The notes: generated from the sequence alone by a model not told the origin. A stretch of 64,000 bases of DNA from Caballeronia arationis (GCF_001544975.2 NZ_FCOG02000030.1:1-64000), one strand, 5' to 3'; shown: positions 46,005 to 57,152, counted from the first letter of the stretch. Numbers and translations: made by a program.

Positions 46005-49000
46005 ATGAACGATCAACAGCAGCCGGTCATCGGTTCGCTTCCCGCCGCGCAGGGCATGTACGACCCCGCCAACGAACACGACGCATGCGGCGTCGGCTTC
46101 GTCGCGCACATCAAGGGCAAGAAAAGTCACGAGATCATTCAGCAGGGTCTCAAGATCCTCGAAAACCTCGACCATCGGGGCGCCGTCGGCGCCGATCCGC
46201 TGATGGGCGACGGTGCGGGCATCCTGATCCAGGTTCCGGACGGCTTCTATCGCGAGGAAATGGCGAAACAGGGCGTGACGCTGCCGCCCGCGGGCGAATA
46301 CGGCGTCGGCATGATTTTCCTGCCGAAGGAACATGCGTCGCGGCTCGCGTGCGAACAGGAGCTGGAGCGCACCGTGAAGGCCGAAGGCCAGACCGTGCTC
46401 GGCTGGCGCGACGTGCCCGTCGATTCCACCATGCCGATTTCGCCGACCGTCAAGGCAAGCGAGCCGCTGATCCGCCAGATCTTCATCGGCCGCGGCAAGG
46501 ACATCGTCGTGACGGACGCGCTCGAGCGCAAGCTGTATGTGATCCGCAAGACCGCGAGCCACCGCATCCAGGCGCTCAGGCTCAAGCACGGCAAGGAATA
46601 CTTCGTGCCGTCGATGTCGGCGCGCACGGTCGTCTACAAGGGCCTGCTGCTGGCGGGCCAGGTCGGCGTGTATTACCGCGACCTGCAGGACGACCGCGTC
46701 GTCTCGGCGCTCGCGCTCGTGCACCAGCGCTTCTCCACGAACACGTTCCCGGCGTGGGAACTGGCTCACCCGTACCGGATGATCGCCCACAACGGCGAAA
46801 TCAACACGGTGAAGGGCAACGTCAACTGGCTGAACGCGCGCACCGGCGCAATCGCGAGCTACGTGCTCGGCGACGACCTGCCGAAGCTCTGGCCGCTGAT
46901 CTATCCGGGCCAGTCGGACACCGCGTCGTTCGACAACTGTCTCGAACTGCTCGTGATGGCGGGCTATCCGCTCGTCCACGCGATGATGATGATGATTCCG
47001 GAAGCGTGGGAGCAGCACACGCTGATGGACGACAACCGCCGCGCGTTCTACGAATACCACGCCGCGATGATGGAGCCGTGGGACGGCCCCGCCGCGATCG
47101 CGTTCACTGACGGCCGCCAGATCGGCGCGACGCTCGACCGTAACGGCCTGCGTCCGGCGCGTTTTCTCGTCACCGACGACGATCTCGTGATCCTCGCGTC
47201 GGAATCGGGCGTGCTGCCGATTCCCGAATCGAAGATCGTGAAGAAGTGGCGCCTGCAGCCGGGCAAGATGTTCCTGATCGACATGGAGCAGGGCCGCATC
47301 ATCGAGGATAAGGAACTCAAGGACAACCTCGCGAACGCGAAGCCGTACAAGAGCTGGATCGACGCTGTGCGCATCAAGCTCGACGAGATCGAGCCGAAGG
47401 CCGAGGAAGTCGAGACGCAACGCCGCGAAGCCGCCGCCTTGCTGGATCGCCAGCAGGCGTTCGGCTATACGCAGGAAGATCTCAAGTTCCTGATGGCGCC
47501 GATGGCACAATCGGGCGAGGAAGCCGTCGGCTCGATGGGCAACGACTCGCCGCTCGCGGTGATGTCGAGCAAGAACAAGACGCTCTATCACTACTTCAAG
47601 CAGCTGTTCGCGCAAGTGACGAACCCGCCGATCGACCCGATCCGCGAAAACATGGTGATGTCGCTCGTGTCGTTCATCGGCCCGAAGCCGAACCTGCTCG
47701 ACACGACCAACATCAACCCGACGATGCGCCTGGAAGTGTCGCAGCCGGTGCTCGACTTCAAGGACATCGCGAAGATCCGCGCCATCGACAAGTACACCGG
47801 CGGCAAATTCAGCTCGTACGAGCTGAACATCTGCTATCCGGTCGCGTGGGGCAAGGAAGGCGTGGAAGCGCGCCTCGCTTCGCTGTGCGCGGAAGCCGTC
47901 GACGCTGTGAAGTCCGGCTACAACATGCTGATCGTGTCGGACCGTAAGATGGACCGCGACAACGTCGCGATTCCCGCGCTGCTCGCCACGTCCGCGATCA
48001 ACATGCACCTCGTGCAGCACGGCCTGCGCACGAGCACGGGTCTCGTCGTGGAAACCGGTTCGGCGCGCGAGACGCACCACTTCGCGCTGCTCGCGGGCTA
48101 CGGCGCGGAAGCCGTGCACCCGTACCTCGCGCTGGAAACGCTCGCGCAGATGGCGAGCGGCCTGAAGGGCGACCTGTCGGCCGACAAGGCGATCTACAAC
48201 TACACGAAGGCGGTCGGCAAGGGCCTGCACAAGGTCATGTCGAAGATGGGCATTTCGACCTACATGTCCTACACCGGCGCGCAGATTTTCGAAGCGGTCG
48301 GACTGGCGAGCGACCTCGTCGAGCAGTATTTCAAGGGCACGGCGTCGAAGGTCGGCGGGATCGGCATCTTTGAGGTCGCGGAAGAAGCGATCCGCCTGCA
48401 CCGCGACGCATTCGGCGACAACCCTGTGCTCGCGACGATGCTCGACGCGGGCGGCGAATACGCTTATCGCGTGCGCGGCGAAGAGCACATGTGGACGCCT
48501 GACGCGATCGCGAAGCTGCAGCATTCGGCGCGCAGCAACTCGTATCAGACGTACAAGGAATACGCGCACCTCATCAACGACCAGACGAAGCGTCACATGA
48601 CGTTCCGCGGCCTGTTCGAGTTCAAGGTCGATCCGCACAAGGCGATCGCCCTCGACGAAGTCGAGTCGGCGAAGGAAATCGTGAAGCGTTTCGCGACGGG
48701 CGCGATGTCGCTCGGCTCGATCAGCACGGAAGCGCACGCGACGCTCGCGGTCGCGATGAACCGCATCGGCGGCAAGTCGAACACGGGCGAGGGCGGCGAG
48801 GACGAGAAGCGCTATCGCAACGAACTGCGCGGCATTCCGATCAAGAACGGCGACACGATGAAGTCCGTGATCGGCGACGAAGTCGTCAGCGACATCCCGC
48901 TGAAGGACGGCGATTCGCTGCGTTCGAAGATCAAGCAGGTCGCGTCGGGGCGCTTCGGCGTGACGGCGGAATACCTGTCGTCGGCCGATCAGATCCAGAT

Positions 49001-50708
49001 CAAGATGGCGCAGGGTGCGAAGCCGGGCGAAGGCGGCCAGCTGCCGGGCCACAAGGTGTCCGACTACATCGGCAAGCTGCGTTATTCGGTGCCGGGCGTC
49101 GGCCTGATTTCGCCGCCGCCGCACCACGACATCTATTCGATCGAAGACCTGGCGCAGCTCATTCACGACCTGAAGAACGCGAATTCGTCGGCGAGCGTGT
49201 CGGTGAAGCTCGTGTCGGAAGTGGGCGTCGGTACGGTTGCGGCGGGTGTCGCGAAGGCGAAGGCCGATCACGTCGTGATCGCGGGCCACGACGGCGGCAC
49301 GGGCGCATCGCCCCTGTCGTCGCTCAAGCACGCGGGTACGCCGTGGGAACTCGGTCTCGCCGAAACGCAGCAGACGCTCGTGCTGAACCGCCTGCGCGGC
49401 CGCATCCGCGTGCAGGCCGACGGCCAGATGAAGACCGGCCGCGACGTCGTGATCGGCGCGCTCCTCGGCGCCGATGAATTCGGCTTCGCGACGGCGCCGC
49501 TCGTCGTCGAAGGCTGCATCATGATGCGCAAGTGCCACCTGAACACGTGCCCGGTCGGTGTCGCGACGCAAGACCCGGTGCTGCGCGCCAAGTTCACCGG
49601 CCAGCCGGAACACGTCGTGAACTTCTTCTTCTTCATTGCCGAAGAAGTGCGCGAGATCATGGCGCAACTGGGCATCCGCAAGTTCGACGATCTGATCGGC
49701 CACGCAGAACTGCTCGACATGAAGAAGGGCGTCGAGCACTGGAAGGCGAAGGGGCTCGACTTCTCGCGCGTCTTCTATCAGGTGCCGCAGCAGGGCGAAA
49801 TCCCGACGCGTCACGTCGACGTGCAGGATCATGGTCTCGACCGTGCACTCGATCACGTGCTGATCGAGAAGTCGAAGGCGGCGATCGAGAAGGGTGAGCA
49901 CGTCTCGTTCATCCAGCCGGTGCGCAACGTGAACCGCACGGTCGGCGCGATGCTGTCGGGCCTGATCGCGAAGAAGTACGGCCACGACGGACTGCCGGAC
50001 GACACGATCCACATCCAGCTGAAGGGCACGGCCGGGCAGAGCTTCGGCGCGTTCCTCGCGCGCGGCGTGACGCTCGATCTCGTCGGCGACGGCAACGACT
50101 ACGTCGGCAAGGGCCTGTCGGGCGGGCGCATCATCATTCGCCCGACCAACGACTTCCGCGGCAAGTCCGAGGAAAACATCATCTGCGGCAACACGGTGAT
50201 GTACGGCGCGATCGAAGGCGAATCGTATTTCCGCGGCGTCGCGGGCGAGCGCTTCTGCGTGCGCAACTCGGGCGCGACGGCGGTCGTCGAAGGCACGGGC
50301 GACCACGGCTGCGAATACATGACGGGCGGCACGGTCGTCGTGCTCGGCGAGACCGGGCGCAACTTCGCCGCGGGCATGTCGGGCGGCGTGGCCTTCGTCT
50401 ACGACCCGGACGGCTCGTTCGCCGGCAAGTGCAACAAGTCGATGGTCTCGCTCGATCCGGTGCTGCAACAAGCGGAACAGGAACGCACGGTCGACCGCGC
50501 GCTGTGGCACACGGGCCAGACCGACGAAGCAGTGCTCCGCGGCCTGATCGAGCGTCACTTCCAGTTCACCGGTTCGCCGCGCGCGAAGACGCTGCTCGAG
50601 AACTGGGATGCGTCGCGCCGTCAGTTCGTGAAGGTGTTCCCGACCGAATACAAGCGCGCGCTCGGCGAACTCGGCGCGAAGAAGGCCAAGCAGGCGATGG
50701 CGGCTTAA
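46005..50708 (+). CDS. gltB: Glutamate synthase, large (alpha) subunit
   Basis: GltB with GltD converts 2-oxoglutarate and glutamine to two glutamates using NADPH. The protein has 1567 residues. The N-terminal 27 residues form a propeptide, and the nucleophile of the glutaminase domain is C28 ([13 protein letters not shown]). The FMN-binding synthase domain contains [16 protein letters not shown] and [20 protein letters not shown]. The 3Fe-4S cysteines lie in [13 protein letters not shown] (about 1171-1182), followed by the beta-helix domain with [20 protein letters not shown]. gltD follows. Confidence 0.98.
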   Translation: MNDQQQPVIGSLPAAQGMYDPANEHDACGVGFVAHIKGKKSHEIIQQGLKILENLDHRGAVGADPLMGDGAGILIQVPDGFYREEMAKQGVTLPPAGEYGVGMIFLPKEHASRLACEQELERTVKAEGQTVLGWRDVPVDSTMPISPTVKASEPLIRQIFIGRGKDIVVTDALERKLYVIRKTASHRIQALRLKHGKEYFVPSMSARTVVYKGLLLAGQVGVYYRDLQDDRVVSALALVHQRFSTNTFPAWELAHPYRMIAHNGEINTVKGNVNWLNARTGAIASYVLGDDLPKLWPLIYPGQSDTASFDNCLELLVMAGYPLVHAMMMMIPEAWEQHTLMDDNRRAFYEYHAAMMEPWDGPAAIAFTDGRQIGATLDRNGLRPARFLVTDDDLVILASESGVLPIPESKIVKKWRLQPGKMFLIDMEQGRIIEDKELKDNLANAKPYKSWIDAVRIKLDEIEPKAEEVETQRREAAALLDRQQAFGYTQEDLKFLMAPMAQSGEEAVGSMGNDSPLAVMSSKNKTLYHYFKQLFAQVTNPPIDPIRENMVMSLVSFIGPKPNLLDTTNINPTMRLEVSQPVLDFKDIAKIRAIDKYTGGKFSSYELNICYPVAWGKEGVEARLASLCAEAVDAVKSGYNMLIVSDRKMDRDNVAIPALLATSAINMHLVQHGLRTSTGLVVETGSARETHHFALLAGYGAEAVHPYLALETLAQMASGLKGDLSADKAIYNYTKAVGKGLHKVMSKMGISTYMSYTGAQIFEAVGLASDLVEQYFKGTASKVGGIGIFEVAEEAIRLHRDAFGDNPVLATMLDAGGEYAYRVRGEEHMWTPDAIAKLQHSARSNSYQTYKEYAHLINDQTKRHMTFRGLFEFKVDPHKAIALDEVESAKEIVKRFATGAMSLGSISTEAHATLAVAMNRIGGKSNTGEGGEDEKRYRNELRGIPIKNGDTMKSVIGDEVVSDIPLKDGDSLRSKIKQVASGRFGVTAEYLSSADQIQIKMAQGAKPGEGGQLPGHKVSDYIGKLRYSVPGVGLISPPPHHDIYSIEDLAQLIHDLKNANSSASVSVKLVSEVGVGTVAAGVAKAKADHVVIAGHDGGTGASPLSSLKHAGTPWELGLAETQQTLVLNRLRGRIRVQADGQMKTGRDVVIGALLGADEFGFATAPLVVEGCIMMRKCHLNTCPVGVATQDPVLRAKFTGQPEHVVNFFFFIAEEVREIMAQLGIRKFDDLIGHAELLDMKKGVEHWKAKGLDFSRVFYQVPQQGEIPTRHVDVQDHGLDRALDHVLIEKSKAAIEKGEHVSFIQPVRNVNRTVGAMLSGLIAKKYGHDGLPDDTIHIQLKGTAGQSFGAFLARGVTLDLVGDGNDYVGKGLSGGRIIIRPTNDFRGKSEENIICGNTVMYGAIEGESYFRGVAGERFCVRNSGATAVVEGTGDHGCEYMTGGTVVVLGETGRNFAAGMSGGVAFVYDPDGSFAGKCNKSMVSLDPVLQQAEQERTVDRALWHTGQTDEAVLRGLIERHFQFTGSPRAKTLLENWDASRRQFVKVFPTEYKRALGELGAKKAKQAMAA

Positions 50709-50799
50709 GGCGGCTTTCGGTAAATAGACAGAAGGGCTCTCCGGCGCACGACGCCGGAGAGCAAGTTCCTCACCAAATACAGAGAAAGAAGAGAACCAT

Positions 50800-52266
50800 A
50801 TGGGCAAGGCAACCGGTTTTCTCGAGTTCGAACGCCGCCACGAGGCGTACGAAGCACCGCTGACCCGCGTCAAGCACTACAAGGAATTCGTCCACGCGCT
50901 GTCCGACGAGGACGCGAAGATCCAGGGCGCGCGCTGCATGGACTGCGGCATTCCGTTTTGCAACAACGGCTGCCCGGTGAACAACATCATCCCGGACTTC
51001 AACGACCTCGTTTTCCAGCAGGACTGGAAGAACGCGATCGAAGTGCTGCATTCGACCAACAACTTTCCCGAGTTCACCGGCCGGATCTGTCCGGCGCCGT
51101 GTGAGGCGGCCTGCACGCTCGGCATCAACGACGATCCGGTCGGCATCAAGTCGATCGAGCACGCGATCATCGACAAGGCCTGGGCGCAGGGCTGGGTCGA
51201 GCCGCAGCCGCCGAAGCACAAGACCGGCAAGAAGGTGGCGGTCGTCGGTTCGGGGCCTGCCGGGCTCGCCGTTGCGCAGCAACTCGGGCGCGCGGGGCAC
51301 GACGTGACGGTGTTCGAGAAGAACGATCGGATCGGCGGACTGCTGCGCTATGGCATCCCCGACTTCAAGCTTGAAAAGTGGCTGATCGACCGCCGCATGC
51401 GCCAGATGGAAGCCGAAGGCGTGACGTTCCGCACGAACGCGTTCGTCGGCAAGGAAGCGCTGCCTGCGCACATCGGCAACACGGCGAAGGAAACGATCAC
51501 GCCGGACGAACTGCGCGAACAGTTCGACGCGATCGTGCTTACGGGCGGCTCCGAAACTCCGCGCGACCTTCCGGTGCCGGGGCGCGAGCTTGCCGGCATC
51601 CATTACGCGATGGAATTCCTGCCGCAGCAGAACAAGGTCAACGCGGGCGACAAGGTCGCCGAGCAATTGACGGCGAAGGGCAAGCATGTCGTCGTGATCG
51701 GCGGCGGCGATACGGGTTCGGACTGCGTCGGCACGTCGAACCGGCATGGCGCGAAGGACGTCACTCAGTTCGAGCTGCTCGCACAGCCGCCCGAGGAAGA
51801 GAACAAGCCGCTCGTGTGGCCGTACTGGCCGATCAAGCTGCGCACGTCGTCGTCGCATGAGGAAGGCTGCGAGCGGGACTGGTCGGTGGCGACGAAGCGC
51901 TTCGAAGGCAAGAACGGCAAGGTCGAGAAGCTGATCGCGGTGCGCGTCGAGTGGAAGGGCGGCAAGATGCAGGAAGTTCCGAACAGCGAGTTCGAACTGA
52001 AGGCCGATCTCGTGCTGCTCGCAATGGGCTTCACGCAGCCGCTGTCGCCGGTGCTAGACGCGTTCGGCGTAGAGAAGGACGCGCGCGGCAACGTGCGGGC
52101 CGCGACGGAAGGCGAGAAGTCGTATTACACGTCGGAAGAGAAGGTGTTCACCGCTGGCGACATGCGTCGCGGTCAGTCGCTGGTGGTGTGGGCGATTCGC
52201 GAAGGCCGCCAGTGCGCGCGTTCGGTGGATGCGTTTCTGATGGGGCATAGCGAGTTGCCGCGGTAA
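50800..52266 (+). CDS. gltD: Glutamate synthase, small (beta) subunit
   Basis: GltD takes electrons from NADPH through FAD and two 4Fe-4S clusters to GltB. The protein has 488 residues. Cluster cysteines are in [18 protein letters not shown] and [14 protein letters not shown]. The FAD Rossmann motif is [20 protein letters not shown] and the NADPH motif is [14 protein letters not shown]. It is 91 bases after gltB and is closed by a strong terminator. Confidence 0.98.
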   Translation: MGKATGFLEFERRHEAYEAPLTRVKHYKEFVHALSDEDAKIQGARCMDCGIPFCNNGCPVNNIIPDFNDLVFQQDWKNAIEVLHSTNNFPEFTGRICPAPCEAACTLGINDDPVGIKSIEHAIIDKAWAQGWVEPQPPKHKTGKKVAVVGSGPAGLAVAQQLGRAGHDVTVFEKNDRIGGLLRYGIPDFKLEKWLIDRRMRQMEAEGVTFRTNAFVGKEALPAHIGNTAKETITPDELREQFDAIVLTGGSETPRDLPVPGRELAGIHYAMEFLPQQNKVNAGDKVAEQLTAKGKHVVVIGGGDTGSDCVGTSNRHGAKDVTQFELLAQPPEEENKPLVWPYWPIKLRTSSSHEEGCERDWSVATKRFEGKNGKVEKLIAVRVEWKGGKMQEVPNSEFELKADLVLLAMGFTQPLSPVLDAFGVEKDARGNVRAATEGEKSYYTSEEKVFTAGDMRRGQSLVVWAIREGRQCARSVDAFLMGHSELPR

Positions 52267-52290
52267 GTTCTTATCGCTTCTTGCTGAAAG

Positions 52291-52330
52291 AAAAAAGCCG
52301 GATCGCCTTTGGGGCGGTCCGGCTTTTTTT
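52291..52330. terminator. Terminator after gltD
   Basis: A 17-base-pair stem (52291-52307 with 52313-52329, one U-G pair, loop TTTGG) carries A and T runs at its edges. It is a strong intrinsic terminator for gltBD and could work in both directions. Confidence 0.9.
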
Positions 52331-52520
52331 GTGCACGTGCCGTTCGCAGTCAGACGGCCCTGAGCCTGTGGCGGATTTTCTTTTCGAGTGCGCTTTTCGC
52401 TTCGAATAGTCGACTGCGTCCGGCACTTCGGGCGCGAGATAGTTTTCGAGCACTATCTCCTCGCCGACGATCCGGCTCAGTTGCAGCACATTGCCCAAAC
52501 CCCGGGCAGTCAAAAAGTCA
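52331..52520. other. Short region between two facing terminators, no gene supported
   Basis: The region is about 190 bases between the gltD terminator and the terminator of the ABC-exporter gene. A minus-strand frame from TTG 52513 codes for MTARGLGNVLQLSRIVGEEI and looks protein-like for about 40 residues. It has no ribosome-binding site, begins right after a terminator and then runs through the gltD terminator. It may be a gene relic. Confidence 0.3.
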
Positions 52521-52521
52521 C

Positions 52522-52552
52522 AAAAAAACGCACCGCGTGGTTGCGCGGTGCG
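52522..52552 (-). terminator. Terminator after the ABC-exporter gene (minus strand)
   Basis: CGCACCGCG (52529-52537), loop TGGTTG, CGCGGTGCG (52544-52552). Read on the minus strand it is followed by seven Ts (52528-52522). It lies 30 bases after the stop of the gene at 52582. Confidence 0.88.
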
Positions 52553-52581
52553 TCGGCATTGTCACGAAGTTCGCTCGAGCC

Positions 52582-54324
52582 TCAAACCTCGGCCATCGCC
52601 CTCTCGATTTCGATCTTGTAGTCATGGAACATCGCGACCGACTCGCGATGCGCGACGCTCAGCATCGCCGCGTCCGGCAGCCGTTCGACGAGCGTGTTGT
52701 AGACGTGAAGCTCGTTGTCCGCATCCAGGGCGCTGGTGGCTTCGTCGAGAAACACGAAGTCCGGCTTGTGCAGCAGCACGCGCGCGGCGGCCAGCCGCTG
52801 CTGCTCGCCCGGCGACATCATCTTCGCCCAGTGTCCCGACTCTTCCAGCCGGCCGACGTAATCCTCCAGCTTGCAAGCGCGCAGCGCATCGCGCGATTCC
52901 TCGTCGCTGAACGTGCCGCCCGGCGACGGATAGCTCAACGCTGCCTTCAGCGTGCCGATCGGCAGGTAGCTTTGCTGCGGGATGAACATCATCTTCGCAT
53001 CGACGGGCGCGTCGATCGTGCCGTCGCCAAACGGCCACAGGCCCGCGAGCGCACGCATCAGCGTGCTCTTGCCCGACCCCGACGGCCCGTGCACGAGCCA
53101 GCGCGACCCCGGCTCAATCGACACGTCCGCGACGCGCGCGAGCGGCGTGCCGTTCGGCAGCGCGAGCGAGAGCCCGTCGGTCGTGAGCGCGTCGGCGCTC
53201 GTGTAGTGCAGGTTGATGCCGCCGTGCACGGTCGCGGGCGAGATCGCCTCGCGGAAATGTGTCGAGCGCATCACGCGCTTGAATTCGCGCAGACGATTCA
53301 CCGTCGCGCGCCATTCGACCAGCGTCGAGTAACTGTTGATGAACCACGAGAACGAATCGCTGACCGTGCCGAACGCCGAAGAAATCTGCATCAGCACGCC
53401 GAACGAGAACGCGCCGGCAAAGTAGCGCGGCGCTGCGACCATGATCGGGAAGATGATCGCGATCTGCCCGTAGAAACTCAGCACGAAGGTCATGCGCTTC
53501 GTGTACTTCATGATCATCCACCAGTTGTCGCGGATCCGCCCGAAGATGGTCTTCGCGTTGGCTGTTTCGGTCGCGATGCCGTCATAGAACGCGATCTGCT
53601 CGGCGTTCTCGCGCACGCGGATCAGGCCGAAACGGAAATCAGCCTCGACCTTCTGCTGCTGGTAGTTGATCGACACGAGCGGATGGCCGACCTTCTGGAT
53701 GATGAGCGACCCGAGCACCGCATACAGCGCCGCGGCCCAGACCATGTAGCCCGGAATCACGAGCGGCGTGCCGAATGCGGTCAGCGTGAGCGCGCCGGCG
53801 ATCGTCCACAGGATCGTAATGAACGTGACGAGCGTGACGAGCGTCGAGAGCAGGTCGAGCGAGAGGCTCAACGTGGTGGTGGCGAACGACTGGAGGTCGT
53901 CGCTGATCCGCTGGTCGGGGTTGTCGGCGAGGCGGTCGCGCTCGATCCGGTAAAACGCGCGGTCACCGAGCCATTGTTCCAGATACTTGTTGGTGAGCCA
54001 CTGGCGCCAGCGGAAGCCGAGCATCTGGCGCAGATACCGTCCATACACCGCGAGCAGGATGTACGCGAACGCGAGTCCGGTGAAGATCAGCAGCAGGTGC
54101 GGGAAATCGTGGACGTTCTTGGTTTGCAGCGCGTTGTAAAAGTCGGCGTTCCAGCGGTTGAGCCGGACATTGATCCACACGACCGTCATGTTGATCGCGA
54201 TGATCGCGACCAGCAGTCCCCACGCGATTCTGCGTTCTTCCGAGATCCAGTAGGGCTTGATCAGGCTCCAGGCCGATACGTTGTCGGCCTCTTGCTGAGC
54301 GTTGTCGGGCGTGATGTTGGTCAT
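52582..54324 (-). CDS. SbmA/YddA-type ABC transporter (fused permease and ATPase)
   Basis: The protein has 580 residues. The N-terminal half has about six membrane segments of the SbmA/BacA type (LNRWNADFYNALQTKNVHDF, RWRQWLTNKYLEQWLGDRAF). The C-terminal half is an ATPase with Walker A GPSGSGKST near 411, a variant signature MSPGEQQRLAAARVLL and Walker B FVFLDEATSALD. Relatives import or export peptides such as microcins and bleomycin, or vitamin B12; the substrate here is not known. It is divergent from the thiamine operon. Confidence 0.88.
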   Translation of the reverse strand: MTNITPDNAQQEADNVSAWSLIKPYWISEERRIAWGLLVAIIAINMTVVWINVRLNRWNADFYNALQTKNVHDFPHLLLIFTGLAFAYILLAVYGRYLRQMLGFRWRQWLTNKYLEQWLGDRAFYRIERDRLADNPDQRISDDLQSFATTTLSLSLDLLSTLVTLVTFITILWTIAGALTLTAFGTPLVIPGYMVWAAALYAVLGSLIIQKVGHPLVSINYQQQKVEADFRFGLIRVRENAEQIAFYDGIATETANAKTIFGRIRDNWWMIMKYTKRMTFVLSFYGQIAIIFPIMVAAPRYFAGAFSFGVLMQISSAFGTVSDSFSWFINSYSTLVEWRATVNRLREFKRVMRSTHFREAISPATVHGGINLHYTSADALTTDGLSLALPNGTPLARVADVSIEPGSRWLVHGPSGSGKSTLMRALAGLWPFGDGTIDAPVDAKMMFIPQQSYLPIGTLKAALSYPSPGGTFSDEESRDALRACKLEDYVGRLEESGHWAKMMSPGEQQRLAAARVLLHKPDFVFLDEATSALDADNELHVYNTLVERLPDAAMLSVAHRESVAMFHDYKIEIERAMAEV

Positions 54325-54593
54325 GAGCTTCCTGATGATGAGCCGGCGTCACGGCCGGTTGTAACTCGCGCACGAGGCGGCGCGTGATCGGGCCCGCTGC
54401 GAGCGAAACGCCAAAAGCACGGGCCACGCAGATTGTTTCGGTTTTCCCTTAACTGCGGCTTAATTGAAACCGGCGCGAAACGAACGAGAACCACGCGCGG
54501 CACTGCCGACGCCCCGCGCAGGTTTCGCGTACAGGTGTTCGCGGCATTGTGCCAGAGTGCCGGATCGCATGAAAAAACACGGGAATCCCCGGT
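54325..54593. other. Divergent intergenic region, ABC exporter and thi operon
   Basis: Part of a 612-base span without genes. It should hold the promoter of the ABC-exporter gene. Small dyads are seen near 54450-54475 (TTAA-CTGCGGC-TTAA and GTTTC/GAAAC), of unknown meaning. No confident promoter pair was found on the minus strand. Confidence 0.4.
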
Positions 54594-54623
54594 TTGCGGC
54601 GGCTTCGCCTTTCATGCTTTAAT
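54594..54623 (+). promoter_or_regulatory. Candidate promoter of the thi operon
   Basis: TTGCGG (54594-54599), 18 bases, then TTTAAT (54618-54623). Transcription would start near 54630, just before the riboswitch P1 stem at 54634, which supports the call. Confidence 0.5.
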
Positions 54624-54633
54624 GAACGTCGAC

Positions 54634-54737
54634 GAAACAGGGGTGCTTCGCGCGCGTTTCTCGCAACACGGGACGCGCGACGAGGCTGAGAGAAACCCTT
54701 TGCACCCGATCCGGGTAATACCGGCGAGGGAAGTTTC
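54634..54737 (+). promoter_or_regulatory. TPP (THI-box) riboswitch
   Basis: All conserved blocks of the thiamine pyrophosphate aptamer are present in order: GGGGTGC (54640-54646), a variable P3 arm, GAGGCTGAGA (54682-54691), ACCCTTTGCACCCGATC, then GGGTAATACCGGCGAGGGAA ending at 54732. P1 is formed by GAAAC (54634-54638) and GTTTC (54733-54737). It lies upstream of thiO, thiS, thiG and thiE. A low-GC hairpin at 54739-54759 may be part of the expression platform. About 200 bases separate the aptamer from the thiO start. Confidence 0.95.
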
Positions 54738-54936
54738 CGGAAAACGCCATCGTTTTTCCAGTTTCTTCCAGCATTCCACCCGCGCTGGGGCCTGGCATTC
54801 CGCCGCCCCGCCGGTCTCGCCGCTGATTTCGTCCTTTGATTGTGCGTCTGCCGCACTCGACGGAAAGCTCGGGACCGATTTCCCCGTTATCCACTTCCTC
54901 GCGTGCCGCAGCTCGTCGCTGAGGAGGCGTCGCATC

Positions 54937-56094
54937 GTGAATATTTTTGTCGACCGGAGTGCAGGCGCGCCGCGGGCCGCGCATCGGCCGGACTTTGCCG
55001 TCGTCGGCGGCGGGCTGTGCGGACGGCTCGTCGCCTGGCAACTGGCAGGCGCCGGACATCGGGTCGCGCTCTACGAACGCGGCGACGCGGCCGGGACGCA
55101 GTCGGCGGCGTGGGTCGCGGCGGCAATGCTCGCGCCGCTCGCGGAAGCGGCGAGCGCCGAGCTGCTGATCACGGAACTCGGCGTGGCGTCGCTCGAACGC
55201 TGGCCGGGCCTCATCGCGCAGTTGCCCGAGCCGGTGTTTTTCCAGCGCAACGGCACGCTCGTCGTCTGGCATGCCAGCGACCGCGCCGAAGCACCGCTTT
55301 TCGAGCGCCGCCTGCGCGCGAATGCGCCCGCCGCGCTTTTCGACGACGGTTTCGTGAAGCTGTCCGGCACGCAGGTTGCGGCAGCGGAGCCGTCGCTCGG
55401 GACGCGCTTCGCGCAAGGCTGGCTGCTGCCGCACGAAGGGCAACTCGACAATCGTCAGGTCCTGTCGGCGCTTGCGGCGGGGCTCGCTGCGCGCGGCGTC
55501 GATACGCACTGGAACACCACGCTCGACACGATGCCCGACGCGCGTGTCGTGATCGATTGCCGCGGGCTCGGCGGCAAGCCCGCGTGGCCGGCGTTGCGCG
55601 GCATCCGCGGCGAGGTCGCGCGCGTGCATGCGCCGGGGATCGGACTCACGCGGCCGGTGCGCCTTCTGCATCCGCGCTATCCGCTCTACATCGCGCCGAA
55701 GGAGAAGGATCTGTACGTGATCGGCGCGACGGAAGTGGAGGGCGAGGACATGTCGCCTGTCACCGTGCGCTCCGCGCTGGAACTGCTGAGCGCCGCGTTC
55801 GCGGTGCATCCGGGCTTCGGCGAGGCGCGCATCCTCGAACTCAACGCCCACTGCCGCCCGACGCTGCCGGACCATCGTCCGGCCATCGTCTGGGACGGGG
55901 CGCGGACCTTGCGGGTGAACGGCCTGTACCGGCACGGCTTCATGATCGCGCCGGAAGTCGCCGATACCGCTGCGCAGTTCGCAGAGGCGCTTCTCGCCGA
56001 GGACGTGAGCGCCCCCGATTCCTTCGACGACTTCCGCCGCCAGGCGCGCTGGTCCGACCTGCTCCACAGCGAGCACGTGGTGCCCGCACTGTAA
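54937..56094 (+). CDS. thiO: Glycine oxidase ThiO (FAD-dependent, thiamine synthesis)
   Basis: ThiO oxidises glycine to iminoacetate (dehydroglycine), a precursor of the thiazole of thiamine. GTG 54937 follows GAGGAGG by nine bases and gives 385 residues. The FAD-binding motif is FAVVGGGLCGRLVAWQLAG (residues about 22-40). AAWVAAAMLAPLAEA is typical of D-amino-acid-oxidase-like enzymes, and GLYRHGFMIAPEVAD is the C-terminal FAD-contact segment. It is the first gene after the TPP riboswitch, with thiS 22 bases downstream. Confidence 0.91.
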   Translation: MNIFVDRSAGAPRAAHRPDFAVVGGGLCGRLVAWQLAGAGHRVALYERGDAAGTQSAAWVAAAMLAPLAEAASAELLITELGVASLERWPGLIAQLPEPVFFQRNGTLVVWHASDRAEAPLFERRLRANAPAALFDDGFVKLSGTQVAAAEPSLGTRFAQGWLLPHEGQLDNRQVLSALAAGLAARGVDTHWNTTLDTMPDARVVIDCRGLGGKPAWPALRGIRGEVARVHAPGIGLTRPVRLLHPRYPLYIAPKEKDLYVIGATEVEGEDMSPVTVRSALELLSAAFAVHPGFGEARILELNAHCRPTLPDHRPAIVWDGARTLRVNGLYRHGFMIAPEVADTAAQFAEALLAEDVSAPDSFDDFRRQARWSDLLHSEHVVPAL

Positions 56095-56116
56095 ACACAT
56101 CGACATCGCCATCGCC

Positions 56117-56314
56117 ATGAACATCCACATCAATCAGCGGCCGTTCGACCTTCCCGAGTCGGCCACCGTCACCGACGCGCTCGCCGCGTTCGGCGCGAAA
56201 CCGCCGTTCGCCGTCGCGCTGAACGGCCAGTTCGTTGCGCGCGCGGAGCACGCATCGAAGGCCCTCAGCACGGGTGACAAGCTCGATGTCGTCGCGCCCG
56301 TTGCGGGCGGCTGA
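56117..56314 (+). CDS. thiS: Sulfur carrier protein ThiS
   Basis: ThiS carries sulfur as a C-terminal thiocarboxylate for thiazole formation by ThiG. The protein has 65 residues of ubiquitin fold: MNIHINQRPFDLPESATV, then PFAVALNGQFVARAEHAS and the required C-terminal Gly-Gly (VVAPVAGG). The neighbouring thiO and thiG fix its role. Confidence 0.95.
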   Translation: MNIHINQRPFDLPESATVTDALAAFGAKPPFAVALNGQFVARAEHASKALSTGDKLDVVAPVAGG

Positions 56315-56333
56315 ATCACACAGGATCGGAACC

Positions 56334-57152
56334 ATGACCACTACCACCAAAATTACGACCGCCGATGCGCTTGTGCTCTACGGCGAGACGTTCCCGAGTC
56401 GCGTGCTGCTCGGCACGTCGCGCTATCCGTCGCTGCAGTCGCTCTCGGATTCGATCGATGCCGCGAAGCCCGGCATGGTCACGGTCGCGCTGCGCCGCCA
56501 GTCGGCGACGGGCGAGGCGGGCTTCTTCGACGTGCTGAAGCGCCATGGCGTCGCGCTTTTGCCGAACACGGCTGGCTGCCAGAGCGTCGACGAGGTGCTG
56601 AACACGGCGCACATGGCGCGCGAAGTCTTCGAGACGCCGTGGATCAAGCTCGAACTGATCGGCGACGACTACACGCTGCAGCCCGATCCGATCGGTCTCG
56701 TGGAAGCGGCGTCGAAGCTGATCCGCGACGGCTTCAAGGTGCTGCCGTACTGCACCGAGGATCTCGTGATCGGGCGACGACTGCTCGATGTCGGCTGCGA
56801 GGCGCTGATGCCGTGGGGCGCGCCGATCGGCACCGGCAAAGGCGTGACGAATCCTTACGGCCTGCGCACGCTGCGCGAGCGGCTGCCGGACGTGCCACTC
56901 ATCGTCGATGCGGGACTCGGCGTGCCGTCGCATGCGTGCCAGGTGATGGAGTGGGGCTTCGACGGCGTGCTGCTCAACACGGCCGTCTCGCAGGCGACCT
57001 TTCCGCCGCAGATGGCGCGCGCGTTCGCGCTCGGCGTCGAGGCGGGGCGCACCGCGTATCTCGCCGGCCCGATGGCCGAGCGCGACAGCGCGCAGGCGAG
57101 CACGCCGGTCGTCGGCATGCCGTTCTGGCACCAGGACGGGAGCGCCGCATGA
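56334..57152 (+). CDS. thiG: Thiazole synthase ThiG
   Basis: ThiG joins deoxyxylulose 5-phosphate, iminoacetate and ThiS-bound sulfur into the thiazole. ATG 56334 gives 272 residues. Family motifs are YPSLQSLSDSIDAAKPGMVT, LPNTAGCQSVDEVLN, the Schiff-base lysine region WIKLELIGDDYTLQPD, and GAPIGTGKGV and LIVDAGLGVPSHA for phosphate binding. Its stop overlaps the thiE start by ATGA. Confidence 0.96.
   Translation: MTTTTKITTADALVLYGETFPSRVLLGTSRYPSLQSLSDSIDAAKPGMVTVALRRQSATGEAGFFDVLKRHGVALLPNTAGCQSVDEVLNTAHMAREVFETPWIKLELIGDDYTLQPDPIGLVEAASKLIRDGFKVLPYCTEDLVIGRRLLDVGCEALMPWGAPIGTGKGVTNPYGLRTLRERLPDVPLIVDAGLGVPSHACQVMEWGFDGVLLNTAVSQATFPPQMARAFALGVEAGRTAYLAGPMAERDSAQASTPVVGMPFWHQDGSAA

Noticed and set aside
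45966-50873. A 1635-residue open frame on the minus strand over gltB
   Set aside because: It mirrors gltB, is full of Arg, His, Asp and Val from GC-rich third positions, and has no family features; gltB on the plus strand is certain.
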